The notes under the pieces are model-generated. The model ran no database searches, was not told the origin of the DNA, and saw nothing but the letters and a program-made list of their open reading frames with translations. 64,000 nt of DNA, taken from Cichorium intybus (taxonomy: Eukaryota > Streptophyta > Magnoliopsida > Asterales > Asteraceae). Location of the stretch: the NCBI GenBank assembly GCA_023525715.1, contig JAKNSD010000055.1, forward strand, positions 186,001 to 250,000, in the 5' to 3' direction. Positions 24,433 to 37,900 of this stretch are shown piece after piece; position 1 is the stretch's first letter, and each line of letters starts with the position of its first letter. Position numbers and translations under genes: made by a program.

Positions 24433-27400
24433 GGGATACACGACAGATTGTGAAAAATAACAGATAAAATATCATTAAAAAATTCAAAATTGAAGGAGTT
24501 TCTCATGAACCTAGGTACACCAGAAATGTTTAAAATGATCACAAAGTGTAATTATAGGTAATTTTTGAATTTTACAAAAATTGAAAAATTAAGAATTTTT
24601 CATGTACCGGGTTACACGACAAATTGTTAAAAATAACAGAAAAATATCATTAAAAAATTCAAAATTTAAGGAGTTTCTCATGAACCCAGGTACACCATAA
24701 ATGTTTAAAATGATCACAAAGTGTAATTATAGGTAATTTTTGAATTTTAAAAAAATTCAAAAATTAAGAATTTTTCATGTACCGGGGTACACGACAAATT
24801 GTTAAAAATAACAGAAAAAATATCAATAAAAAATTCAAAATTTAAGGAGTTTCTCAAGAACCCAGGTACACCAGAAATGGTTAAAATGATCAAAAAGTGT
24901 AATTATAGGTAATTTTTGAATTTTACAAAAATTCAAAAATTAAGAATTTTTCATGTACCGGGGTACACGACAAATTGTTAAAAATAACAGAAAAAATAAC
25001 AATAAAAAATTCAAAATTTAAGGAGTTTCTCATAACCTAGGTACACCAGAAATGTTTAAAATGATCACAAAGTGTAATTATAGGTTATTTTTGAATTTTA
25101 CAAAAATTGAAAAATTAAGAATTTTTCATGTACCGGGTACATGACAAATTGTTAAAAATAACAGAAAAAATATCATTAAAAAATTCAAAATTTAAGGAGT
25201 TTCTCATGAACCCAGGTACACCAGAAATGGTTAAAATGATCGCAAAGTGTAATTATAAGTAAATTTTGAATTTTACAAAAATTCAAAAATTAAGAATTTT
25301 TCATGTACCGGGGTACACGACAAATTGTTAAAAATAACAGAAAAAATATCATTAAAAAATCAAAATTTAAGGAGTTTCTCATGAACCCAGGTTCACCAGA
25401 AATGTTGAAAATGATCACAAAGTGTAATTATAGGTAATTTTTGAATTTTACAAAAATTGAAAAATTAAGAATTTTTCATGTACCGGGGTACACGACAAAT
25501 TGTTAAAAATAACAGAAAAAATATCATTAAAAAATTCAAAATTTAAGGAGTTTCTCATGAAGCTAGGTACACCAGAAATGTTTAAAATGATCACAAAGTG
25601 TAATTATAGGTAATTTTTGAATTTTACAAAAATTGAAAAATTAAGAATTTTTCATGTACCGGGGTACACGACAAATTGTTAAAAATAACAGAAAAAATAT
25701 CATTAAAAAATTCAAAATTTAAGGAGTTTCTCATGAACCTAGGTACACCAGAAATGTTTAAAATGATCAGAAAGTGTAATTATAGGTAATTTTTGACTTT
25801 TACAAAAATTCAAAAATTAAGAATTTTTCATGTACCGGGGTACACGACAAATTGTTAAAAATAACAGAAAAAATTTCATTAAAAAATTCAAAATTTAAGG
25901 AGTTTCTCATGAACCTAGGTACACTATAAATGTTTAAAATGATCACAAAGTGTAATTATAGGTAATTTTTGAATTTTACAAAAATTGAAAAATTAAGAAT
26001 TTTTCATGTACCGGGGTACACGACAAATTGTTAAAAATAACAGAAAAAATATCATTAAAAATTCAAAATTTAAGGAGTTTCTCATGAACTCAGGTACACC
26101 ATAAATGTTTAAAATGATCACAAAGTGTAATTATAGGTAATTTTTGAATTTTACAAAAATTCAAAAATTAAGAATTTTTCATGTACCGGGATACACGACA
26201 GATTGTGAAAAATAACAGATAAAATATCATTAAAAAATTCAAAATTGAAGGAGTTTCTCATGAACCTAGGTACACCAGAAATGTTTAAAATGATCACAAA
26301 GTGTAATTATAGGTAATTTTTGAATTTTACAAAAATTGAAAAATTAAGAATTTTTCATGTACCGGGTTACACGACAAATTGTTAAAAATAACAGAAAAAT
26401 ATCATTAAAAAATTCAAAATTTAAGGAGTTTCTCATGAACCCAGGTACACCATAAATGTTTAAAATGATCACAAAGTGTAATTATAGGTAATTTTTGAAT
26501 TTTAAAAAAATTCAAAAATTAAGAATTTTTCATGTACCGGGGTACACGACAAATTGTTAAAAATAACAGAAAAAATATCAATAAAAAATTCAAAATTTAA
26601 GGAGTTTCTCAAGAACCCAGGTACACCAGAAATGGTTAAAATGATCAAAAAGTGTAATTATAGGTAATTTTTGAATTTTACAAAAATTCAAAAATTAAGA
26701 ATTTTTCATGTACCGGGGTACACGACAAATTGTTAAAAATAACAGAAAAAATAACAATAAAAAATTCAAAATTTAAGGAGTTTCTCATAACCTAGGTACA
26801 CCAGAAATGTTTAAAATGATCACAAAGTGTAATTATAGGTTATTTTTGAATTTTACAAAAATTGAAAAATTAAGAATTTTTCATGTACCGGGTACATGAC
26901 AAATTGTTAAAAATAACAGAAAAAATATCATTAAAAAATTCAAAATTTAAGGAGTTTCTCATGAACCCAGGTACACCAGAAATGGTTAAAATGATCGCAA
27001 AGTGTAATTATAAGTAAATTTTGAATTTTACAAAAATTCAAAAATTAAGACTTTTTCATGTACCGGGGTACACGACAAATTGTTAAAAATAACAGAAAAA
27101 ATATCATTAAAAAATCAAAATTTAAGGAGTTTCTCATGAACCCAGGTTCACCAGAAATGTTGAAAATGATCACAAAGTGTAATTATAGGTAATTTTTGAA
27201 TTTTACAAAAATTGAAAAATTAAGAATTTTTCATGTACCGGGGTACACGACAAATTGTTAAAAATAACAGAAAAAATATCATTAAAAAATTCAAAATTTA
27301 AGGAGTTTCTCATGAAGCTAGGTACACCAGAAATGTTTAAAATGATCACAAAGTGTAATTATAGGTAATTTTTGAATTTTACAAAAATTGAAAAATTAAG

Positions 27401-29347
27401 AATTTTTCATGTACCGGGGTACACGACAAATTGTTAAAAATAACAGAAAAAATATCATTAAAAAATTCAAAATTTAAGGAGTTTCTCATGAACCTAGGTA
27501 CACCAGAAATGTTTAAAATGATCAGAAAGTGTAATTATAGGTAATTTTTGACTTTTACAAAAATTCAAAAATTAAGAATTTTTCATGTACCGGGGTACAC
27601 GACAAATTGTTAAAAATAACAGAAAACATTTCATTAAAAAATTCAAAATTTAAGGAGTTTCTCATGAACCTAGGTACACTATAAATGTTTAAAATGATCA
27701 CAAAGTGTAATTATAGGTAATTTTTGAATTTTACAAAAATTGAAAAATTAAGAATTTTTCATGTACCGGGGTACACGACAAATTGTTAAAAATAACAGAA
27801 AAAATATCATTAAAAATTCAAAATTTAAGGAGTTTCTCATGAACTCAGGTACACCATAAATGTTTAAAATGATCACAAAGTGTAATTATAGGTAATTTTT
27901 GAATTTTACAAAAATTCAAAAATTAAGAATTTTTCATGTACCGGGATACACGACAGATTGTGAAAAATAACAGATAAAATATCATTAAAAAATTCAAAAT
28001 TGAAGGAGTTTCTCATGAACCTAGGTACACCAGAAATGTTTAAAATGATCACAAAGTGTAATTATAGGTAATTTTTGAATTTTACAAAAATTGAAAAATT
28101 AAGAATTTTTCATGTACCGGGTTACACGACAAATTGTTAAAAATAACAGAAAAATATCATTAAAAAATTCAAAATTTAAGGAGTTTCTCATGAACCCAGG
28201 TACACCATAAATGTTTAAAATGATCACAAAGTGTAATTATAGGTAATTTTTGAATTTTAAAAAAATTCAAAAATTAAGAATTTTTCATGTACCGGGGTAC
28301 ACGACAAATTGTTAAAAATAACAGAAAAAATATCAATAAAAAATTCAAAATTTAAGGAGTTTCTCAAGAACCTAGGTACACCAGAAATGGTTAAAATGAT
28401 CACAAAGTGTAATTATAGGTAATTTTTGAATTTTACAAAAATTCAAAAATTAAGAATTTTTCATGTACCGGGGTACACGACAAATTGTTAAAAATAACAG
28501 AAAAAATAACAATAAAAAATTCAAAATTTAAGGAGTTTCTCATAACCTAGGTACACCAGAAATGTTTAAAATGATCACAAAGTGTAATTATAGGTTATTT
28601 TTGAATTTTACAAAAATTGAAAAATTAAGAATTTTTCATGTACCGGGTACACGACAAATTGTTAAAAATAACAGAAAAAATATCATTAAAAAATTCAAAA
28701 TTTAAGGAGTTTCTCATGAACCCAGGTACACCAGAAATGGTTAAAATGATCGCAAAGTGTAATTATAAGTAAATTTTGAATTTTACAAAAATTCAAAAAT
28801 TAAGAATTTTTCATGTACCGGGGTACACGACAAATTGTTAAAAATAACAGAAAAAATATCATTAAAAAATCAAAATTTAAGGAGTTTCTCATGAACCCAG
28901 GTTCACCAGAAATGTTGAAAATGATCACAAAGTGTAATTATAGGTAATTTTTGAATTTTACAAAAATTGAAAAATTAAGAATTTTTCATGTACCGGGGTA
29001 CACGACAAATTGTTAAAAATAACAGAAAAAATATCATTAAAAAATTCAAAATTTAAGGAGTTTCTCATGAAGCTAGGTACACCGGAAATGTTTAAAATGA
29101 TCACAAAGTGTAATTATAGGTAATTTTTGAATTTTACAAAAATTGAAAAATTAAGAATTTTTCATGTACCGGGGTACACGACAAATTGTTAAAAATAACA
29201 GAAAAAATATCATTAAAAAATTCAAAATTTAAGGAGTTTCTCATGAACCTAGGTACACCAGAAATGTTTAAAATGATCAGAAAGTGTAATTATAGGTAAT
29301 TTTTGACTTTTACAAAAATTCAAAAATTAAGAATTTTTCATGTACCG
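24433..29347 (+). repeat. 10-monomer HOR, 1755 bp, 2.8 copies
   Basis: Units start at 24433, 26188 and 27943, exactly 1755 bp apart, each with T (gggatacacgacagattgtg). Order is T-M-N-O-P-B-R-E-H-S. The third copy keeps eight monomers and switches at 29348 to F-G-H. Differences between copies are few: agactttttcatg near 27050, gaaaacatttc near 27625, accggaaatg near 29083. The unit equals the variant HOR at 9.8-14.9 kb with C-D and F-G removed. Confidence 0.92.
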
Positions 29348-31275
29348 GGGTACACGACAAATTGTTAAAAATAACAGAAAAAATATCATTAAAAAATTCA
29401 AAATTTAAGGAGTTTCTCATGAACCTAGGTACACCAGAAATGTTTAAAATGATCACAAAGTGTAATTATAGGTAATTTTTGAATTTTACAACAATTCAAA
29501 AATTAAGAATTTTTCATGTACCGGGGTACACGACAAATTGTTAAAAATAACAGAAAAAATATCATTAAATATTCAAAATTTAAGGAGTTTCTCATGAACC
29601 CAGGTACACCATAAATATTTAAAATAATCAAAAGTGTAATTATAGGTAATTTTTGAATTTTTCAAAAATTGAAAAATTAAGAATTTTTCATATACCGGGG
29701 TACACGACAAATTGTTAAAAATAACAGAAAAAATTTCATTAAAAAATTCAAAATTTAAGGAGTTTCTCATGAACCTAGGTACACTATAAATGTTTAAAAT
29801 GATCACAAAGTGTAATTATAGGTAATTTTTGAATTTTACAAAAATTGAAAAATTAAGAATTTTTCATGTACCGGGGTACACGACAAATTGTTAAAAATAA
29901 CAGAAAAAATATCATTAAAAAATTCAAAATTTAAGGAGTTTCTCATGAACCCAGGTACACCAGAAATGGTTAAAATGATCACAAAGTGTAATTATAGGTA
30001 ATTTTTGAATTTTTCAAAAATTCAAAAATTAATAATTTTTCATGTACCGGGTTACACGACAAATTGGTAAAAATAACAGAAAAAATATCATTAATAATTC
30101 AAAATTTAAGGAGTTTCTCATAACCTAGGTACACCAGAAATGTTTAAAATGATCACAAAGTGTAATTATAGGTAATTTTTGAATTTTACAAAAATTGAAA
30201 TATTAAGAATTTTTCATGTACCGGGTTACACGACAAATTGTTAAAAATAACAGAAAAATATCATTAAAAAATTCAAAATTTAAGGAGTTTCTCATGAACC
30301 CAGGTACACCATAAATGTTTAAAATGATCACAAAGTGTAATTATAGGTAATTTTTGAATTTTACAAAAATTCAAAAATTAAGAATTTTTCATGTACCGGG
30401 GTACACGACAAATTGTTAAAAATAACAGAAAAAATATCAATAAAAAATTCAAAATTTAAGGAGTTTCTCAAGAACCCAGGTACACCAGAAATGGTTAAAA
30501 TGATCACAAAGTGTAATTATAGGTAATTTTTGAATTTTACAAAAATTCAAAAATTAAGAATTTTTCATGTACCGGGGTACACGACAAATTGTTAAAAATA
30601 ACAGAAAAAATAACAATAAAAAATTCAAAATTTAAGGAGTTTCTCATAACCTAGGTACACCAGAAATGTTTAAAATGATCACAAAGTGTAATTATAGGTT
30701 ATTTTTGAATTTTACAAAAATTGAAAAATTAAGAATTTTTCATGTACCGGGGTACATGACAAATTGTTAAAAATAACAGAAAAAATATCATTAAAAAATT
30801 CAAAATTTAAGGAGTTTCTCATGAACCCAGGTACACCAGAAATGGTTAAAATGATCGCAAAGTGTAATTATAGGTAAATTTTGAATTTTACAAAAATTCA
30901 AAAATTAAGAATTTTTCATGTACCGGGGTACACGACAAATTGTTAAAAATAACAGGAAAAATATCATTAAAAATTCAAAATTTAAGGAGTTTCTCATGAA
31001 CCCAGGTTCACCAGAAATGTTGAAAATGATCACAAAGTGTAATTATAGGTAATTTTTGAATTTTACAAAAATTGAAAAATTAAGAATTTTTCATGTACCG
31101 GGGTACACGACAAATTGTTAAAAATAACAGAAAAAATATCATTAAAAATTCAAAATTTAAGGAGTTTCTCATGAACCCAGGTACACCAGAAATGTTTAAA
31201 ATGATCACAAAGTGTAATTATTGGTAATTTTTGAATTTTACAAAAATTGAAAAATTAAGAATTTTTCATGTACCG
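29348..31275 (+). repeat. HOR segment F-G-H-K-L-M-N-O-P-B-C
   Basis: Eleven monomers in canonical relative order, but H joins directly to K, skipping I-F-J. The F at 29348 has acaacaattc, H at about 29698 follows catataccgg, and L at about 30050 carries the M-like gggttacac head. The C monomer has attattgg and ends catgtaccgg instead of catctaccgg. Confidence 0.8.
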
Positions 31276-34200
31276 GGGTACACGACAAATTGTTAAAAAT
31301 AACAGAAAAAATATCATTAAAAATTCAAAATTTAAGGAGTTTCTCATGAACCCAGGTACACCATAAATGTTTAAAATGATCACAAAGTGTAATTATAGGT
31401 AATTTTTGAATTTTACAAAAATTGAAAAATTAAGAATTTTTCATGTACCGGGGTACACGACAAATTGTTAAAAATAACAGAAAAAATATCATTAAAAAAT
31501 TCAAAATTTAAGGAGTTTCTCATGAACCCAGGTACACCAGAAATGGTTAAAATGATCACAAAGTGTAATTATAGGTAATTTTTGAATTTTACAAAAATTC
31601 AAAAATTAATAATTTTTCATGTACCGGGGTACACGACAAATTGATAAAAATAACAGAAAAAATATCATTAATAATTCAAAATTTAAGGAGTTTCTCATAA
31701 CCTAGGTACACCAGAAATGTTTAAAATGATCACAAAGTGTAATTATAGGTAATTTTTGAATTTTACAAAAATTCAAAAATTAAGAATTTTTCATGTACCG
31801 GGTTACACGACAAATTGTTAAAAATAACAGAAAAAATATCATTAAATATTCAAAATTTAAGGAGTTTCTCATGAACCCAGGTACACCATAAATATTTAAA
31901 ATGATCACAAAGTGTAATTATAGGTAATTTTTGAATTTTACAAAAATTCAAAAATTAAGAATTTTTCATGTACCGGGGTACACGACAAATTGTTAAAAAT
32001 AACAGAAAAAATTTCATTAAAAAATTCAAAATTTAAGGAGTTTCTCATGAACCTAGGTACACTATAAATGTTTAAAATGATCACAAAGTGTAATTATAGG
32101 TAATTTTTGAATTTTACAAAAATTGAAAAATTAAGAATTTTTCATGTACCGGGGTACACAACAAATTGTTAAAAATAACAGAAAAAATATCATTAAAAAA
32201 TTCAAAATTTAAGGAGTTTCTCATGAACCTAGGTACACCAGAAATGTTTAAAATGATCTCAAAGTGTAATTATAGGTAATTTTTGACTTTTTCAAAAATT
32301 CAAAAATTAAGAATTTTTCATGTACCGGGGTACACGACAAATTGATAAAAATAACATAAAAAATATCATTAATAATTCAAAATTTAAGGAGTTTCTCATA
32401 ACCTAGGTACACCAGAAATGTTTAAAATGATCACAAAGTGTAATTATAGGTAATTTTTGAATTTTACAAAAATTCAAAAATTAAGAATTTTTCATGTACC
32501 GGGTTACACGACAAATTGTTAAAAATAACAGAAAAAATATCATTAAATATTCAAAATTTAAGGAGTTTCTCATGAACCCAGGTACACCATAAATATTTAA
32601 AATGATCACAAAGTGTAATTATAGGTAATTTTTGAATTTTACAAAAATTCAAAAATTAAGAATTTTTCATGTACCGGGGTACACGACAAATTGTTAAAAA
32701 TAACAGAAAAAATGTTATTAAATATTCAAAATTTAAGGAGTTTCTCATGAACCCAGGTACACCATAAATGTTTAAAATAATCAAAAGTGTAATTATAGGT
32801 AATTTTTGAATTTTACAAAAATTGAAAAATTAAGAATTTTTCATGTACCGGGGTACACGACAAATTGTTAAAAATAACAGAAAAAATATCATTAAAAATT
32901 CAAAATTTAAGGAGTTTCTCATGAACCCAGGTACACCATAAATGTTTAAAATGATCACAAAGTGTAATTATAGGTAATTTTTGAATTTTACAAAAATTGA
33001 AAAATTAAGAATTTTTCATGTACCGGGGTACACGACAAATTGTTAAAAATAACAGAAAAAATATCATTAAAAAATTCAAAATTTAAGGAGTTTCTCATGA
33101 ACCCAGGTACACCAGAAATGGTTAAAATGATCACAAAGTGTAATTATAGGTAATTTTTGAATTTTACAAAAATTCAAAAATTAATAATTTTTCATGTACC
33201 GGGGTACACGACAAATTGATAAAAATAACAGAAAAAATATCATTAATAATTCAAAATTTAAGGAGTTTCTCATAACCTAGGTACACCAGAAATGTTTAAA
33301 ATGATCACAAAGTGTAATTATAGGTAATTTTTGAATTTTACAAAAATTCAAAAATTAAGAATTTTTCATGTACCGGGTTACACGACAAATTGTTAAAAAT
33401 AACAGAAAAAATATCATTAAATATTCAAAATTTAAGGAGTTTCTCATGAACCCAGGTACACCATAAATATTTAAAATGATCACAAAGTGTAATTATAGGT
33501 AATTTTTGAATTTTACAAAAATTCAAAAATTAAGAATTTTTCATGTACCGGGGTACACGACAAATTGTTAAAAATAACAGAAAAAATTTCATTAAAAAAT
33601 TCAAAATTTAAGGAGTTTCTCATGAACCTAGGTACACTATAAATGTTTAAAATGATCACAAAGTGTAATTATAGGTAATTTTTGAATTTTACAAAAATTG
33701 AAAAATTAAGAATTTTTCATGTACCGGGGTACACAACAAATTGTTAAAAATAACAGAAAAAATATCATTAAAAAATTCAAAATTTAAGGAGTTTCTCATG
33801 AACCTAGGTACACCAGAAATGTTTAAAATGATCTCAAAGTGTAATTATAGGTAATTTTTGACTTTTTCAAAAATTCAAAAATTAAGAATTTTTCATGTAC
33901 CGGGGTACACGACAAATTGATAAAAATAACATAAAAAATATCATTAATAATTCAAAATTTAAGGAGTTTCTCATAACCTAGGTACACCAGAAATGTTTAA
34001 AATGATCACAAAGTGTAATTATAGGTAATTTTTGAATTTTACAAAAATTCAAAAATTAAGAATTTTTCATGTACCGGGTTACACGACAAATTGTTAAAAA
34101 TAACAGAAAAAATATCATTAAATATTCAAAATTTAAGGAGTTTCTCATGAACCCAGGTACACCATAAATATTTAAAATGATCACAAAGTGTAATTATAGG

Positions 34201-34425
34201 TAATTTTTGAATTTTACAAAAATTCAAAAATTAAGAATTTTTCATGTACCGGGGTACACGACAAATTGTTAAAAATAACAGAAAAAATGTTATTAAATAT
34301 TCAAAATTTAAGGAGTTTCTCATGAACCCAGGTACACCATAAATGTTTAAAATAATCAAAAGTGTAATTATAGGTAATTTTTGAATTTTACAAAAATTGA
34401 AAAATTAAGAATTTTTCATGTACCG
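31276..34425 (+). repeat. 9-monomer HOR in two copies (2 x 1575 bp)
   Basis: Starts at 31276, 32851 and 34426 give two units of exactly 1575 bp. Order: D, K, L (attgataaaa), G-like (gggttac, tattc, aaatgatcac), H, I (acacaac, gatctcaaag), L-like (attgataaaaataacataaaa), G-like, and a J-like monomer (aatgttattaaatattc). Both copies share the rare gatctcaaag, so duplication postdates that mutation. Confidence 0.9.
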
Positions 34426-34950
34426 GGGTACACGACAAATTGTTAAAAATAACAGAAAAAATATCATTAAAAAATTCAAAATTTAAGGAGTTTCTCATGA
34501 ACCCAGGTACACCAGAAATGGTTAAAATGATCACAAAGTGTAATTATAGGTAATTTTTGAATTTTACAAAAATTCAAAAATTAATAATTTTTCATGTACC
34601 GGGGTACACGACAAATTGGTAAAAATAACAGAAAAAATATCATTAATAATTCAAAATTTAAGGAGTTTCTCATAACCTAGGTACACCAGAAATGTTTAAA
34701 ATGATCACAAAGTGTAATTATAGGTAATTTTTGAATTTTACAAAAATTGAAAAATTAAGAATTTTTCATGTACCGGGTTACACGACAAATTGTTAAAAAT
34801 AACAGAAAAATATCATTAAAAAATTCAAAATTTAAGGAGTTTCTCATGAACCCAGGTACACCATAAATGTTTAAAATGATTACAAAGTGTAATTATAGGT
34901 AATTTTTGAATTTTACAAAAATTCAAAAATTAAGAATTTTTCATGTACCG
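34426..34950 (+). repeat. HOR fragment K-L-M
   Basis: Three monomers in 525 bp: K (ggttaaaatg, attaataat), L (attggtaaaa, cataacctagg) and M (gggttacac, one A short, private gattacaaag near 34878). The same K-L-M run precedes the marked B monomers at 37752 and 40025. Confidence 0.82.
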
Positions 34951-37900
34951 GGGTACACGCCAAATTGTTAAAAATAACAGAAAAAATATCATTAAAAAAT
35001 CAAAATTTAAGGAGTTTCTCATGAACCCAGGTTCACCAGAAATGTTGAAAATGATCACAAAGTGTAATTATAGGTAATTTTTGAATTTTACAAAAATTGA
35101 AAAATTAAGAATTTTTCATGTACCGGGGTACACGACAAATTGTTAAAAATAACAGAAAAAATATCATTAAAAAATTCAAAATTTAAGGAGTTTCTCATGA
35201 ACCCAGGTACACCAGAAATGGTTAAAATGATCACAAAGTGTAATTATAGGTAATTTTTGAATTTTACAAAAATTCAAAAATTAATAATTTTTCATGTACC
35301 GGGGTACACGACAAATTGATAAAAATAACAGAAAAAATATCATTAATAATTCAAAATTTAAGGAGTTTCTCATAACCTAGGTACACCAGAAATGTTTAAA
35401 ATGATCACAAAGTGTAATTATAGGTAATTTTTGAATTTTACAAAAATTCAAAAATTAAGAATTTTTCATGTACCGGGTTACACGACAAATTGTTAAAAAT
35501 AACAGAAAAAATATCATTAAATATTCAAAATTTAAGGAGTTTCTCATGAACCCAGGTACACCATAAATATTTAAAATGATCACAAAGTGTAATTATAGGT
35601 AATTTTTGAATTTTACAAAAATTCAAAAATTAAGAATTTTTCATGTACCGGGGTACACGACAAATTGTTAAAAATAACAGAAAAAATTTCATTAAAAAAT
35701 TCAAAATTTAAGGAGTTTCTCATGAACCTAGGTACACTATAAATGTTTAAAATGATCACAAAGTGTAATTATAGGTAATTTTTGAATTTTACAAAAATTG
35801 AAAAATTAAGAATTTTTCATGTACCGGGGTACACAACAAATTGTTAAAAATAACAGAAAAAATATCATTAAAAAATTCAAAATTTAAGGAGTTTCTCATG
35901 AACCTAGGTACACCAGAAATGTTTAAAATGATCACAAAGTGTAATTATAGGTAATTTTTGACTTTTTCAAAAATTCAAAAATTAAGAATTTTTCATGTAC
36001 CGGGGTACACGACAAATTGATAAAAATAACATAAAAAATATCATTAATAATTCAAAATTTAAGGAGTTTCTCATAACCTAGGTACACCAGAAATGTTTAA
36101 AATGATCACAAAGTGTAATTATAGGTAATTTTTGAATTTTACAAAAATTCAAAAATTAAGAATTTTTCATGTACCGGGTTACACGACAAATTGTTAAAAA
36201 TAACAGAAAAAATATCATTAAATATTCAAAATTTAAGGAGTTTCTCATGAACCCAGGTACACCATAAATATTTAAAATGATCACAAAGTGTAATTATAGG
36301 TAATTTTTGAATTTTACAAAAATTCAAAAATTAAGAATTTTTCATGTACCGGGGTACACGACAAATTGTTAAAAATAACAGAAAAAATTTCATTAAAAAA
36401 TTCAAAATTTAAGGAGTTTCTCATGAACCTAGGTACACTATAAATGTTTAAAATGATCACAAAGTGTAATTATAGGTAATTTTTGAATTTTACAAAAATT
36501 GAAAAATTAAGAATTTTTCATGTACCGGGGTACACGACAAATTGTTAAAAATAACAGAAAAAATATCATTAAAAAATTCAAAATTTAAGGAGTTTCTCAT
36601 GAACCTAGGTACACCAGAAATGTTTAAAATGATCACAAAGTGTAATTATAGGTAATTTTTGACTTTTTCAAAAATTCAAAAATTAAGAATTTTTCATGTA
36701 CCGGGGTACACGACAAATTGATAAAAATAACATAAAAAATATCATTAATAATTCAAAATTTAAGGAGTTTCTCATAACCTAGGTACACCAGAAATGTTTA
36801 AAATGATCACAAAGTGTAATTATAGGTAATTTTTGAATTTTACAAAAATTCAAAAATTAAGAATTTTTCATGTACCGGGTTACACGACAAATTGTTAAAA
36901 ATAACAGAAAAAATATCATTAAATATTCAAAATTTAAGGAGTTTCTCATGAACCCAGGTACACCATAAATATTTAAAATGATCACAAAGTGTAATTATAG
37001 GTAATTTTTGAATTTTACAAAAATTCAAAAATTAAGAATTTTTCATGTACCGGGGTACACGACAAATTGTTAAAAATAACAGAAAAAATGTTATTAAATA
37101 TTCAAAATTTAAGGAGTTTCTCATGAACCCAGGTACACCATAAATGTTTAAAATAATCAAAAGTGTAATTATAGGTAATTTTTGAATTTTACAAAAATTG
37201 AAAAATTAAGAATTTTTCATGTACCGGGGTACACGACAAATTGTTAAAAATAACAGAAAAAATATCATTAAAAAATTCAAAATTTAAGGAGTTTCTCATG
37301 AACCCAGGTACACCAGAAATGGTTAAAATGATCACAAAGTGTAATTATAGGTAATTTTTGAATTTTACAAAAATTCAAAAATTAATAATTTTTCATGTAC
37401 CGGGGTACACGACAAATTGGTAAAAATAACAGAAAAAATATCATTAATAATTCAAAATTTAAGGAGTTTCTCATAACCTAGGTACACCAGAAATGTTTAA
37501 AATGATCACAAAGTGTAATTATAGGTAATTTTTGAATTTTACAAAAATTGAAAAATTAAGAATTTTTCATGTACCGGGTTACACGACAAATTGTTAAAAA
37601 TAACAGAAAAATATCATTAAAAAATTCAAAATTTAAGGAGTTTCTCATGAACCCAGGTACACCATAAATGTTTAAAATGATCACAAAGTGTAATTATAGG
37701 TAATTTTTGAATTTTACAAAAATTCAAAAATTAAGAATTTTTCATGTACCGGGGTACACGCCAAATTGTTAAAAATAACAGAAAAAATATCATTAAAAAA
37801 TCAAAATTTAAGGAGTTTCTCATGAACCCAGGTTCACCAGAAATGTTGAAAATGATCACAAAGTGTAATTATAGGTAATTTTTGAATTTTACAAAAATTG

